A DNA stretch of 64,000 nucleotides from JANMZO01 sp963763135 (GCA_963763135.1 CAVXNJ010000001.1:434001-498000); one strand, 5' to 3'; positions 46,015 to 55,095 are shown, counted from the stretch's first letter. Notes: generated by a model not told the origin, from the sequence alone. Program-made: numbers and translations.

Positions 46015-47987
46015 AGCGTGAGTGCGGCCGGTAGATCCGCCACCTTCGTGCAGGTGCGGTACATACCGCGGCCGCGCCTCGCCAGCAGCCGACCGGCTTC
46101 CACCGACTCCGGCTCGTCGCTCGTGCCGAGCACGTGCAGGCGATCCACCCCCTTCAACGCCGTGACGGGATCGGGACCTTCGGTCGCCAACCCGTCGCTG
46201 AGGAGGATCGCCACGCGCTCGCGAGCGCTTGCTTTGCCGAGCTGACGGCGAGCTCCGCGGAATGCGAGCGCGAGATCGGTGACACCGCGTCCACGGAGGG
46301 TAAGAACGTCGCCGATCAGATCTTCGAGCGGTCGACGCTGACCCATCTCCTGCAGCACGATCGCATCTTTCGCGAACATGATCACGCTGCACTCCGCCCG
46401 TTCCCCTGCCGCGACCACGACGCTGGCCGCGCCCATCGACGCCATGGCCACCCCGTGCCCGCTCATTGACCCGCTGCGATCGATAAGTAGACATATGGAT
46501 CGCTCGGATGCCGCCCAGCGTCGGGTCACGAACTCATCCGCCGAAACAGGCAGCGAGCCGCCGGTCCGAGCGAGCGTGGCATCGAGGTCGAGGTCTCCCG
46601 CCAAAGGGTCAGCCACCCGGACCATTCGCTTGATCCCGCGTTGGGTCGGGGTGCCCGCCGATGCGAGCGTGACGAACATACGGGCCGCAAGTTTGCGGGC
46701 CTGGGCCCGCAGCAGCGGGTCCGTCGCAGTCGCGGCGTCGGCCAGGATGGAAAGGGTGGTGTCGGGATCAAGACCGGCCATCTCCACGACCGACTGCTGG
46801 TCGAGTTCACCCACGTCGGGTGACATCTGGTCGAACTGCTCGCCGTGCTTGCGCTGCAACTCGTTGCGACCCGACGTGCGCCGGGCGGCCTCCTGCACGG
46901 CCTTCTCGGCCTCTTCTCCACTCAGAATTCGGCCCTGGCTCTCCGCCCCGGGGGGCGTGGAACCAGGGCGCTCACCTTTTCCCGGATCATCCTCCGGCTC
47001 GGTTGACCCGGGTCGGTCGAAGCGCGACTTGATGATCGCATCGAGCAACTCGACGATGATCTCTTCAGGTTGGCGATCGCAGGCTTCGTCGAGCCGGATG
47101 CGGCCCGACAGCGCAGCGAGGGCGGCGTCGACGAGTATCAGGCGGCCGATCGGCAAGTTGCCGATTTGATATGCGCGCGTAGCACGTAGTCCACCGGCGA
47201 GGAGGGTCATGTCGATGGCACCGCGCACGCTCGACCCGACACGGACGTCGGCGTGGGTCCGGGTGGCCCGGGTCAGCGCTACGGCCATGTCGATGTCGCC
47301 CCACTCGGCGATGGCAGGAGCAGCGGCGAACGCTGCGGCGGGGAGATGCTCGGGCCGTTCGGCGCTGTCGCGTCCTACCGCCTTCGTGACGATCTCCCGC
47401 TCGTGCTCTTCGTCTTGATAGTTCACTGCGACGCGACACATCCGGTCGTAGATCGCCTGGCCGATGCGGGCGGTGCCGATCGCGTCGAACGGGTTCATCG
47501 CCGCAATGAGTCGGAAGTTCGGCGACGCCGCTATCCGGCCGTAGCGGGGAACGTGGAGTTCCCCTTCGGCCAGCGCGGTGATCAGCACGTTGAGGCTTTC
47601 CTCGGGAATGCGGTTGAGTTCTTCGAGGTAGAGCAGCCCGCCGTCGCGCACGGTTTCGGCCAGCGGACCGGGGACGAAGCCTTCCGGCGTATACCCGTCT
47701 CGCAGCACGAGCGCCGGGTCGTGGTGGCCCAGGAGTCGGTTCGGCGTGAGCTCGGCATTTCCTTCGACGAACCGCATCGGCACACCGGCGGCATCGGCGA
47801 GCGTGCGCAGGAGCGTCGACTTGCCGGTGCCAGGAGGGCCTTCGATGAGGACGTGACGACCCGTGGCCAACGCGACGGCAAGCACTTCGGCCTCCCGCTG
47901 CATCCCGACCACCTTTGCCGCGACGTGGGCTACGAGTTTGGCGGGCTCATACGCGCCGCCGGAACCAAATTGTGCTGCAGATGACAT
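45996..47987 (-). CDS. MoxR-type AAA+ ATPase fused to VWA domain (Mg-chelatase-like)
   Basis: 663 residues. AAA+ half: IEGPPGTGKSTLL (Walker A about 50-58), LLYLEELNRIPEE (Walker B), SPNFRLIAAMNP (sensor 1), then a lid. A charged linker (about 330-400) leads to the VWA domain with MIDAS DRSGSMSG (about 503), a later Thr in GRGVTDL and Asp in LLSDGLATEG. This matches the BchI-BchD-like single-chain proteins of actinobacteria, which remodel or insert metals into target proteins. Partner unknown. Contains two copies of the 12-bp palindrome word (46484, 47170). Confidence 0.8.
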   Translation of the reverse strand: MSSAAQFGSGGAYEPAKLVAHVAAKVVGMQREAEVLAVALATGRHVLIEGPPGTGKSTLLRTLADAAGVPMRFVEGNAELTPNRLLGHHDPALVLRDGYTPEGFVPGPLAETVRDGGLLYLEELNRIPEESLNVLITALAEGELHVPRYGRIAASPNFRLIAAMNPFDAIGTARIGQAIYDRMCRVAVNYQDEEHEREIVTKAVGRDSAERPEHLPAAAFAAAPAIAEWGDIDMAVALTRATRTHADVRVGSSVRGAIDMTLLAGGLRATRAYQIGNLPIGRLILVDAALAALSGRIRLDEACDRQPEEIIVELLDAIIKSRFDRPGSTEPEDDPGKGERPGSTPPGAESQGRILSGEEAEKAVQEAARRTSGRNELQRKHGEQFDQMSPDVGELDQQSVVEMAGLDPDTTLSILADAATATDPLLRAQARKLAARMFVTLASAGTPTQRGIKRMVRVADPLAGDLDLDATLARTGGSLPVSADEFVTRRWAASERSICLLIDRSGSMSGHGVAMASMGAASVVVAAGERAECSVIMFAKDAIVLQEMGQRRPLEDLIGDVLTLRGRGVTDLALAFRGARRQLGKASARERVAILLSDGLATEGPDPVTALKGVDRLHVLGTSDEPESVEAGRLLARRGRGMYRTCTKVADLPAALTLLLAAQ

Positions 47988-48044
47988 GGGTGCACGACGC
48001 TAGTTGGTCGGACCCGAAATGGCGAAGCGGCAGCGGGCCGCGAC

Positions 48045-48168
48045 GTTTGGATGAATCTGACCGCCCAGCGGCAACAAACATCCAAACCTCGCGGTTCACT
48101 GAAGCCGAGCCACAGCCCGACGTTCGGACACAAACTCCCACCGACCGGGAACATTTGACCGAACGTCG
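48045..48168. repeat. Two long-loop inverted repeats in divergent intergenic region
   Basis: GTTTGGATG (48045-48053) pairs with CATCCAAAC (48079-48087); CGACGTTCGG (48118-48127) pairs with CCGAACGTCG (48159-48168). Loops are 25 and 31 bases. The second loop starts ACACAAACTC, like the loop of the hairpin array at 42887. They lie between the MoxR-VWA gene (-) and the phosphatase gene (+), so may be operators or mobile hairpin elements. Confidence 0.6.
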
Positions 48169-48219
48169 AGTGGAGGCCAGGTGTCGTTGCGGGTCACCGG
48201 TCTCGTAGGCTCAGCGGCC

Positions 48220-49122
48220 GTGACTTCTGCTGCCCACCCGAATTCTCCCCACCCTCACGTTCCCGACCGCAGCACTGCGACCGCGGCCGAGCTCCTGGAA
48301 TTTGCACGCTCGGTCGGGATCGCCGAGGCCGATCTACCGAAGACCCTGCCGGAGCCGTGGCGACGACTCAACCTGGCCGGTGGCTACAACTTCCGCGACG
48401 CCGGCGGATACGCGGGCCTCGGCGGACGCCATATCCGACGCGGCATGCTGTGGCGAAGCGACCACATGAACGACCTCACCGATGAGGACCTGACGACGCT
48501 GGATTCGCTCGATCTCCGGGTGATCCACGACTTCCGCATCGACTCCGAAGTGGCGAAGCAGCCGACGCGCCTCTCAACGGCGCGTCCGCCAAAAGTGATA
48601 CGACTCGTGATGGGCGACGTCAGTGGGTCGGAGGCGGCGATCGGCATCATTGCCGATGTGATGTCGGGCAAGCTTCCGGCTCCGGCACCGGACTTCTGGA
48701 ATGACAACTATCTCGACATGCTCGAGCGCGGTCGCCACATGTTCGTCGGCCTGTTCGAAAGCCTGGCTTCGCCTGACTCGCTGCCGTCGCTTTACCACTG
48801 CACCGGCGGCAAGGACCGTACGGGAATCGCTTCGGTGCTGTTGCACAGCATCCTGGGCGTGGACCGGGAGGTCGCGATCAACGACTTCCTGCTGACCAAC
48901 GTGTACCGGACCCCGTTTCGGGTCGTGGCCCTTGCGCCGACCCTCCGGGCCAACGGGGTTGACCCGATCTCGATGATTCCGGTGTTGGGCGTGGTGCGTG
49001 AAGCCATCGAAATCGCACTGAACGCCCTCGACACGACATACGGCGGGCCCGAGCAGTACCTCATCGGCGGCGGTTTACCGGCCGAGGCCTTGGATCAACT
49101 GCGGGTTCTGCTGCTCGAATAG
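48220..49122 (+). CDS. Tyrosine/serine phosphatase-like protein
   Basis: 300 residues from GTG 48220; GTG 48181 is an in-frame alternative, and TAGGCT eight bases before 48220 would suit a leaderless start. NFRDAGGYAGLGGRHIRRGMLWRSDHM is the N-terminal signature of the bacterial Tyr/Ser phosphatase family (given here as NFRDAGGY and RRGMLWRSD), and the loop YHCTGGKDRTGIAS holds Cys and Arg of HCx5R with the Lys-Asp typical of the lipid/protein phosphatase branch (MptpB-like). General acid Asp is probably in the middle region. Substrate unknown: phosphoinositides or phosphotyrosine. Confidence 0.8.
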   Translation: MTSAAHPNSPHPHVPDRSTATAAELLEFARSVGIAEADLPKTLPEPWRRLNLAGGYNFRDAGGYAGLGGRHIRRGMLWRSDHMNDLTDEDLTTLDSLDLRVIHDFRIDSEVAKQPTRLSTARPPKVIRLVMGDVSGSEAAIGIIADVMSGKLPAPAPDFWNDNYLDMLERGRHMFVGLFESLASPDSLPSLYHCTGGKDRTGIASVLLHSILGVDREVAINDFLLTNVYRTPFRVVALAPTLRANGVDPISMIPVLGVVREAIEIALNALDTTYGGPEQYLIGGGLPAEALDQLRVLLLE

Positions 49123-49167
49123 TCGGGCTCAGCCGCCTCCGGGCGAAATGTCGCCGGAAATAGGATC

Positions 49168-49204
49168 GGCCGCTCCCATCGACTTTTGGTCGAGAGGAGC
49201 GGCC
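49168..49204. terminator. Hairpin terminator between phosphatase and recA
   Basis: GGCCGCTCC (49168-49176) pairs with GGAGCGGCC (49196-49204); the inside can pair further as TCGAC-TTTT-GGTCGA. Between convergent ends, so it may serve both genes. The rest of 49123-49437 shows no gene. Confidence 0.65.
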
Positions 49205-49437
49205 AGATCCGCCACCACACATAAGAGATATCGGCGCGGCTACGGGGAACTTGAGGAAGTTCTTCAAAGTTCTTTGCAACCACGACGAGACCGCTGCGGT
49301 CGCGCCCGCTCAGGTTAGGGCCTGGAGGTGACAAAACTGCGGAAATCCACGGTTTCGCCACCAAAAAGTCTTCCGAGGCGCAGCCACGGCACCCGAAACC
49401 CGTTTAGTGCGTCGTCAGGTAGAAACCTGTGACGCCA

Positions 49438-50475
49438 CTAGTCGAGCGAGATGGGTTCTTCGTCGAGATCGCTCAGTGCGTCGCCGGAAACCTCGGTGAT
49501 ACCGACCTGGACCTTCACCCGGTCGGTGATCTCCATCATCATTTCCGGGTTCTCGATGAGGAAGTTCTTGGCGTTCTCACGGCCCTGGCCCAGTTGCTCA
49601 CCTTCGTAGGTGTACCAGGCGCCCGACTTCTTCACGATGCCGCACTCGACACCGAGGTCGATGAGGCTGCCTTCCCGGCTGATGCCCTTGCCGTAGGTGA
49701 TGTCGAACTCGGCCTGCTTGAAGGGCGGAGCAACCTTGTTCTTGACGACCTTGACGCGGGTACGGTTACCGACGACATCGGCGCCGTCTTTGATCGACTC
49801 GATACGACGGATGTCGAGGCGCACCGACGAGTAGAACTTCAACGCACGACCACCAGGAGTGGTTTCGGGCGAGCCGAACATGACGCCGATCTTCTCTCGC
49901 AGCTGGTTGATGAAGATCACGATCGTGTTGGTACGGTTGATCGAGCCGGTGAGCTTACGCAGCGCCTGGCTCATGAGGCGGGCCTGGAGGCCGACATGCG
50001 AGTCGCCCATGTCGCCTTCGATTTCCGCCTTCGGGGTGAGGGCGGCGACGGAGTCGATGACCACTACATCGAGCGAACCGGAGCGCACGAGCATGTCGCA
50101 GATTTCGAGGGCCTGCTCACCGGTGTCGGGCTGGGAGATCAGGAGCTGGTCGATGTCGACACCGATCGCCTTGGCGTAGATCGGGTCCATCGCGTGCTCA
50201 GCATCGATATACGCACACACGCCACCGTTGCGCTGAGCTTCGGCCACCACGTGCATGGCGAGCGTTGACTTACCGGAGGACTCCGGGCCGTAGATCTCCG
50301 TGATGCGACCGCGGGGAAGGCCGCCGATACCGAGCGCCAGGTCAAGAGCCAGAGCGCCGGTGGAAACCACATCGATCGCCATGGAGGACTTTTCGCCCAT
50401 CCGCATGACTGATCCCTTGCCAAACTGCTTTTCGATCTGGCCCAGGGCCATTTCCAGTGCCTTCGTACGTTCCAT
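49438..50475 (-). CDS. recA: Recombinase A
   Basis: 345 residues from ATG 50475, with AGGAG eight bases upstream; the frame extends to 50517 without conserved sequence. Walker A GPESSGKST at 63-71, Walker B VVVIDSVAAL, L1/L2 loops with MGDSHVGLQARLMSQALRKL (in part) and GSPETTPGGRALKF, and an acidic C-terminus (DLDEEPISLD). Forms the filament for homologous recombination and triggers LexA self-cleavage. No recX follows, unlike many actinobacteria; the next gene downstream is on the other strand. Under SOS control by two operators upstream. Confidence 0.97.
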   Translation of the reverse strand: MERTKALEMALGQIEKQFGKGSVMRMGEKSSMAIDVVSTGALALDLALGIGGLPRGRITEIYGPESSGKSTLAMHVVAEAQRNGGVCAYIDAEHAMDPIYAKAIGVDIDQLLISQPDTGEQALEICDMLVRSGSLDVVVIDSVAALTPKAEIEGDMGDSHVGLQARLMSQALRKLTGSINRTNTIVIFINQLREKIGVMFGSPETTPGGRALKFYSSVRLDIRRIESIKDGADVVGNRTRVKVVKNKVAPPFKQAEFDITYGKGISREGSLIDLGVECGIVKKSGAWYTYEGEQLGQGRENAKNFLIENPEMMMEITDRVKVQVGITEVSGDALSDLDEEPISLD

Positions 50476-50622
50476 GTTTGGGGCTCCTGTCTCTTTTTTT
50501 GCTGGTTGTGCTCGCATGGAGGGCTCGATCTCGATCTTTCGGGGAGGGGTTCGGGTGGAAGTGGTTTGGTAGGACAGACCCTAAAGGAAGGGGTATGACA
50601 AAGAACAACGATGTAAGCAAAA

Positions 50623-50650
50623 AATCTAGCAGAACGCTTGTTCGTTGCAA
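50623..50650 (-). promoter_or_regulatory. recA promoter overlapping LexA box
   Basis: Read on the minus strand: -35 TTGCAA (50650-50645), 16-base spacer, -10 TAGATT (50628-50623). The proximal LexA box fills the spacer, so bound LexA would block RNA polymerase. The leader to ATG 50475 is about 140 bases. Confidence 0.65.
50632..50643. promoter_or_regulatory. LexA (SOS) box 1
   Basis: GAACGCTTGTTC, a perfect GAAC-N4-GTTC of the actinobacterial/Bacillus-type SOS consensus, within the recA promoter spacer. Confidence 0.85.
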
Positions 50651-50662
50651 GAACCTATGTTC
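50651..50662. promoter_or_regulatory. LexA (SOS) box 2
   Basis: GAACCTATGTTC, second perfect GAAC-N4-GTTC, centred 19 bp from box 1, just upstream of the -35. Two-turn spacing would let two LexA dimers bind the same face roughly. Confidence 0.85.
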
Positions 50663-50798
50663 GATTGCCCCGGATTAGTTCTCCGCTCAGACGCTCAGGA
50701 CCTCCACTCAAACGCCCGCGACCTCCTTTCGAGGCTCAGACGCTCATGACAGCGCCCGGTGGCTGGGCAGACCGCGCGAGGTCGTTAAGGTTCTGGCC

Positions 50799-52394
50799 AT
50801 GAGCACTGACGGAGTTCTCAAGCGAGACGCAGGCGCCAAAGTCCTCACGCCGGTCAGAAATCCCCCCTCGAACGCGATGTGGCGCAGGCCGGCCGACCGT
50901 GGTCGCATCGGCCTGGCCATGCGCATCGGCCCGGCCGTGCTCACCAGCCTCGCCCTGCTCGTGGCACCCGCGCACGTTGCGGCCGAGCCCAAAACGACAC
51001 CGACGACCCCACCTTCGACCGCAAACCCGGCCACGCCTACCGCAAACCCGACCGTGACCACCCCTTGTCGACCGTCAGCGACCCCGGCCACCGGTGCCGT
51101 TCCCGGTGACACAACGTCAGCCACATCGCCAGTCACCTCGCAAGGCGCATCGCCAGTCACAACGCAAGGCACTTCGCCAGTCCCAACGCAAGGCACTTCG
51201 CCAGTCACAACGCCGCCGGCCGCATCGTCATGGCGGGTGCTGTTCGGGGGCGACACGCTGCTCACCCGACCCCGGGCGAACGGGCTGAACCCGTTCGGAG
51301 GAATCCAACCGCCACTGTCGAGCGCTGACCTGGCGATCGTCAATCTGGAAACACCGCTGACGGCTCGCGGACGCGCCGAAACGAAGACGTTCGTGTTTCG
51401 CACGCCGACCGCCTTCGCCACGACCCTCGCCGCCAACGGAATCGACGTCGTCTCGCTCGCCAACAACCACCTTCTCGATTACGGACCGATCGGTCTGACC
51501 GACACTCTTCAGGCTTTGAGGGCGGCGAACGTTCACTCGACCGGCGCCGGGGAGAATCTGGCCGAAGCACTTCGACCGGTACAGCTGCGTTACGGACGCA
51601 CGTGCGTGGCCGTGCTGGCCGCATCGCAGATCATCCCGGCCGCAAACTGGGTCGCGTCGACGAACCACGCTGGTATTGCATCAGCCGGGAAGCATCGCGT
51701 TGACGCCAACACCCAGCGTCTTCTGGCGGCCGTGGCGGAAGCTAAGCGCACAAACGATGTTGTTCTGGTCGTCATGCACTGGGGCATCGAAGGCGACCCG
51801 TGCCCCTCACCCATCCAGATCCAGCTCGGTGCGGAACTTGCGAAAGCCGGCGCAACGGCCGTACTCGGCGCACATCCACACGTGCTTCAACCGATCGTCA
51901 CCCTCTCGGAAGGAGCGGGGCGCAACCATGTGATCGCGTACTCGATGGGCAACTTCGTGTGGGATCCACGCTCGGGGGCCACGGCGGAGACCGGGGTGCT
52001 CGAGCTTCGCTTCGTGGGGGCGAGCCTCGCTGGTTTCAGGTTCGTTCCCCACCGCCTCGACGGCAACGGTTGGGCCCGACGTGTAGGCACCGACGTCGCT
52101 CCCGGTGCGGCCGGTGAACGAATCGCGGACCGCGTCGCACGCGCCTGTGGGACCACCCGCGGTCAGGCCGCGGCCACTTTTGCGCCAGCACCGCCTCCGT
52201 CACCTGTTCCCACCCCCCCGGGACCGGCCGTTCCGACGACTACTCCACGGCAGGACCGGCCGTTCCGACGACTACTCCAGCGGCAGGACCGGCCGTTCCG
52301 ACAACGGCTACACCGGCGACAACGGCGGCGCCAACAACAACCACTCCGCCAACAACCGCTTCGACAACGACGACAACCACTCCGCCCGCCCTGA
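50799..52394 (+). CDS. CapA-like (poly-gamma-glutamate type) metallophosphatase-fold protein
   Basis: 531 residues as read. TAAGGT seven bases before ATG 50799 suggests a leaderless message. Hydrophobic segment (GPAVLTSLALLVAPAHVAAE) for export, Thr/Pro-rich linker with a repeated TSPVTTQG unit, then the CapA domain: LFGGDTLLT, VNLETPL, SLANNHLLDYG, VMHWGIEGD, GAHPHVLQP, YSMGNFVWD, all metal-site motifs of this family. After PTTTP near residue 484 the frame turns Arg/Gln rich; restoring one base lacking near 52248 (compare the next copy of the local repeat) gives a Thr/Pro-rich tail instead. Role in polyglutamate or other surface polymer is inferred. Confidence 0.7.
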   Translation: MSTDGVLKRDAGAKVLTPVRNPPSNAMWRRPADRGRIGLAMRIGPAVLTSLALLVAPAHVAAEPKTTPTTPPSTANPATPTANPTVTTPCRPSATPATGAVPGDTTSATSPVTSQGASPVTTQGTSPVPTQGTSPVTTPPAASSWRVLFGGDTLLTRPRANGLNPFGGIQPPLSSADLAIVNLETPLTARGRAETKTFVFRTPTAFATTLAANGIDVVSLANNHLLDYGPIGLTDTLQALRAANVHSTGAGENLAEALRPVQLRYGRTCVAVLAASQIIPAANWVASTNHAGIASAGKHRVDANTQRLLAAVAEAKRTNDVVLVVMHWGIEGDPCPSPIQIQLGAELAKAGATAVLGAHPHVLQPIVTLSEGAGRNHVIAYSMGNFVWDPRSGATAETGVLELRFVGASLAGFRFVPHRLDGNGWARRVGTDVAPGAAGERIADRVARACGTTRGQAAATFAPAPPPSPVPTPPGPAVPTTTPRQDRPFRRLLQRQDRPFRQRLHRRQRRRQQQPLRQQPLRQRRQPLRPP

Positions 52395-52521
52395 GTTCAT
52401 CGTCGACGCCGCCGACCCTGACGTCGACGGTGACGACCCTGACCGCAACCCCGACCTCCTCCGTGGTTCCACCAGGGTCATCGTCTCCGACTACTCCGAC
52501 ACTGGTCCTACGATCGGATAC

Positions 52522-52731
52522 ATGGAACTCAAAGGTTTCGACGACAAACGCAACCCCATCGTCACGATCGTCGGAGCGATCGTCGCCCTGATCGTTGCGC
52601 TGTGGATTCTCAAACGCATTATCGGCACGCTCTTCCTACTGGCGAAGATCGCCATCGTGATCGTGATGGTTCTCGCGATCATCGGTGCGTTCATCCGCTG
52701 GTCGAACAAACGCGACCGAAACAACAAATAG
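52522..52731 (+). CDS. Small membrane protein, 69 aa
   Basis: ATG 52522 gives MELKGFDDKRNPIVTIVGAI followed by two membrane spans (VGAIVALIVALWIL and IAIVIVMVLAIIGAFI) and a basic end (RWSNKRDRNNK). The open frame upstream of this ATG is Asn/Asp rich and lies over the CapA tail, so I take the ATG as start. It is the last thing before a strong terminator. Function unknown; could assist the CapA-like protein. Confidence 0.45.
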   Translation: MELKGFDDKRNPIVTIVGAIVALIVALWILKRIIGTLFLLAKIAIVIVMVLAIIGAFIRWSNKRDRNNK

Positions 52732-52737
52732 CCGACT

Positions 52738-52762
52738 CCCCGGTCCCTTCGGGGCTCCGGGG
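52738..52762. terminator. Hairpin terminator
   Basis: CCCCGGTCCC-TTCG-GGGCTCCGGGG folds into a strong stem with a TTCG loop between the convergent ends at 52731 (+) and 52812 (-). A second inverted repeat (GACCGGG/CCCGGTC) follows within 50 bases. Confidence 0.75.
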
Positions 52763-52811
52763 ATAAACGGGAATACGAATGCCGACCGGGATACGAAGCC
52801 GACCCGGTCGC

Positions 52812-54068
52812 TTACCGAAGACCGAGAAGGTGTCGGCGCAGGATGTCGAGAGCGCCGACGGTCGAGAACTGACGAATTCGGTCGCGGTCACCCGGCATCT
52901 TGAGCATCTCGGCAAACGCAGTGTCGCCATCGGAGACGCCGATGAACACCGTGCCGACCGGTTGGCCGTCTTGTGTATCGGGTCCGGCCACACCGGTGAC
53001 CGACAGGCCGATCGTCGAACCCAACCGGGCCGCCACCCCTTTGGCCATCTGGATCGCGGCCGCCTCCGACACCACGGGTCCTTCGGGTACGCCGAGCAGA
53101 TCGAACTTCACCTCCGACGCGTAGCTGACGATGCCGCCGCGGAACCACTTGCTCGCTCCGGCGACGCTGACGAGTCGTGAGGCCATCAGGCCTCCGGTCA
53201 CCGACTCGGCGACGGCGAGCATCGCGCCACGGGCGAGCAGCAGCTTCGACACGGCGACCTCCATGTTCTCGGTGTCGACACCAAAAACCAGATCGCCCAG
53301 AATGGCCCGCAGTTCCACTTCTTCGGCATCGAGAACAGCTTCCACGGCTGCCTCATCAGGACCCTTGGCGGTAACGCGGACCTTGATCCCTTCCATGCCA
53401 CTCGCGAGAAACGCGATAGTTGCGGGCGGTGCATCGGGAAGAGCCAGCGCCTCGAGGCGCGGTGCCACCCGCTCGGCCAGCGTCGACTCCGCAATCCCCC
53501 AAATCCGGAGCACACGGCTTTTGATCGTCGCGACCTCACCACTTCGCCGAACCAGATCCGGAATGATCATCCGCTCCATCATCTCCGTCATCTCGTACGG
53601 CACGCCGGGAACCGCGTATATGACCTTTTCACCGGTTGGGGTTTGCACCGGGCAAACGAGGCCGGGCGCCGTTCCGCGGACCTGGGAGATGATCGACGCT
53701 CCCTCGGGCACGTCAGCCTGGAGTGCGTTGTTCTCCGACATTTCGCGCCCGCGCGCCGTGAACATCTCACGGATCCGTTGGACGATGTCGTCGTGTCGCA
53801 CCAACTTGACCCCCATCACTTCGGCAATCGCGTCACGGGTGATGTCGTCCTGCGTCGGTCCGAGACCACCACAGCAGATCACGGCGTCGGATCGTTCCAG
53901 CGCGATACGAAGGCAAGAAACTATGCGCGCATGGTTATCGCCCACCTTCGTTTGAAAGTGCGAGTCGATTCCTGCGGCGGCCAGGTGCTCTCCCATCCAA
54001 CTCGAGTTCGTGTCGACGATCTGGCCCAACAGCAACTCGGTTCCGATGGCAACAATTTCACAGCGCAT
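52812..54068 (-). CDS. cinA: CinA family protein (competence/damage-inducible, NMN amidase type)
   Basis: 418 residues from ATG 54068 (MRCEIVAIGTELLLGQIVDT). N-terminal MoCF-like domain with GTELLLGQ, CCGGLGPTQDDITRDAIA and VPGVPYEM; C-terminal domain with LLARGAMLAVAESVTGGLMA, GGIVSYASEVK and TGVAGPDTQDGQPVGTVFIG, the nicotinamide-nucleotide amidase active-site region (Ser/Lys/Thr visible). Two-domain full length. In many bacteria cinA is beside recA and so here, though the CapA gene lies between them. Confidence 0.92.
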   Translation of the reverse strand: MRCEIVAIGTELLLGQIVDTNSSWMGEHLAAAGIDSHFQTKVGDNHARIVSCLRIALERSDAVICCGGLGPTQDDITRDAIAEVMGVKLVRHDDIVQRIREMFTARGREMSENNALQADVPEGASIISQVRGTAPGLVCPVQTPTGEKVIYAVPGVPYEMTEMMERMIIPDLVRRSGEVATIKSRVLRIWGIAESTLAERVAPRLEALALPDAPPATIAFLASGMEGIKVRVTAKGPDEAAVEAVLDAEEVELRAILGDLVFGVDTENMEVAVSKLLLARGAMLAVAESVTGGLMASRLVSVAGASKWFRGGIVSYASEVKFDLLGVPEGPVVSEAAAIQMAKGVAARLGSTIGLSVTGVAGPDTQDGQPVGTVFIGVSDGDTAFAEMLKMPGDRDRIRQFSTVGALDILRRHLLGLR

Positions 54069-54115
54069 GATCCGATGCTTCCACACAATTGCGGACCTGC
54101 GTCGGCGGGACGCGG

Positions 54116-54142
54116 TTGAGCATCCTCCTCGTTGAGTACCCT
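54116..54142 (+). promoter_or_regulatory. Promoter for leaderless aminotransferase gene
   Basis: TTGAGC at 54116-54121, 15-base spacer, TACCCT at 54137-54142, ATG at 54149. Same geometry as other leaderless starts in the window. Confidence 0.45.
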
Positions 54143-54148
54143 CGACGT

Positions 54149-55057
54149 ATGGAACTCGAGGATTTCAGCGAAGGATGCGCCTGGGTCGAAGGCCGCTACG
54201 TCCCGGTCGGCCAGGCCACGATCAGCCTGCTCGACGCCGGGTTTGCGAGGTCCGACGTCACGTACGACGTCGTAGGCGTGTGGGGCGGCGCGTTCTTCCG
54301 TCTCGACGACCACCTCGACCGCTTCGAACGCAGCTGGACCAAGCTACGTATGAACCCGCCCGTCACCAAGGCGGAAATGCGGGAGATCCTGTTCGAATGC
54401 GTGAAGCGGTCGGGTATCCGCGAGGCCTACGTCGACATGATCATCACCCGGGGCGTGCCCCGGGCCGGAAGCCGCGATCCCCGAACGTTCGCGAACCGGT
54501 TCTACGCGTACGCGATCCCCTACGTGTGGATCGTGAAACCCGACGACCAACTCACCGGCACCCACGTCATCGTCGCCGAGAACACGATGCGGATTCCGCC
54601 TCGGTCCGTGGATCCGACCGTGAAGAACTACCACTGGGGTGACCTCAGCCGGGGGCTGTTCGAAGCCTACGAACGTGGCGCCTACACCGCCGTTCTTCCC
54701 GATGGTGACGGCAACATCACCGAAGGCCCGGGGTACAACGTGTTCGTACTCCGCAACGGGGAGCTAGTCAGCCCCGATTCCGGCGTGCTCGAAGGGATAA
54801 CGCGCCGCACCGTGATGGACCTGGCCGCGGATCTTGGGATTCCAGCGCGCCTCGGGAAGATCTCCGTCGACGATTTCCGCTCTGCCGACGAAGTGTTCAT
54901 GACCTCCACCGCCGGTGGCGTGATGCCCGTGGCCACCGTCGACGGCGAGCCGGTCGGCGGCCGGGTCGGCCCCGGCGACGTCACCATGCGACTGCGCCAG
55001 GCCTACTGGGACGCCCACACCGACCCCCGCTGGGCCACACCCATTCCCTACAGCTGA
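54149..55057 (+). CDS. Fold-type IV (branched-chain/D-amino acid type) aminotransferase
   Basis: 302 residues from ATG 54149. PVGQATISLLDAGFARSD at the start, FFRLDDHLDRFERS (substrate loop), catalytic Lys in PTVKNYHWGDLSRGL (about 159), EGPGYNVFVLRNGEL (cofactor phosphate region) and GVLEGITRRTVMDLA. YHWGDL and the FARSDVTYDVV region recall the (R)-amine:pyruvate transaminase side of the family rather than IlvE, but I cannot settle substrate by eye. PLP enzyme, cytoplasmic. Confidence 0.85.
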   Translation: MELEDFSEGCAWVEGRYVPVGQATISLLDAGFARSDVTYDVVGVWGGAFFRLDDHLDRFERSWTKLRMNPPVTKAEMREILFECVKRSGIREAYVDMIITRGVPRAGSRDPRTFANRFYAYAIPYVWIVKPDDQLTGTHVIVAENTMRIPPRSVDPTVKNYHWGDLSRGLFEAYERGAYTAVLPDGDGNITEGPGYNVFVLRNGELVSPDSGVLEGITRRTVMDLAADLGIPARLGKISVDDFRSADEVFMTSTAGGVMPVATVDGEPVGGRVGPGDVTMRLRQAYWDAHTDPRWATPIPYS

Positions 55058-55095
55058 TTGCGGTCCCTGCGAAACCTGCCCCACTGCGCTGTCAA

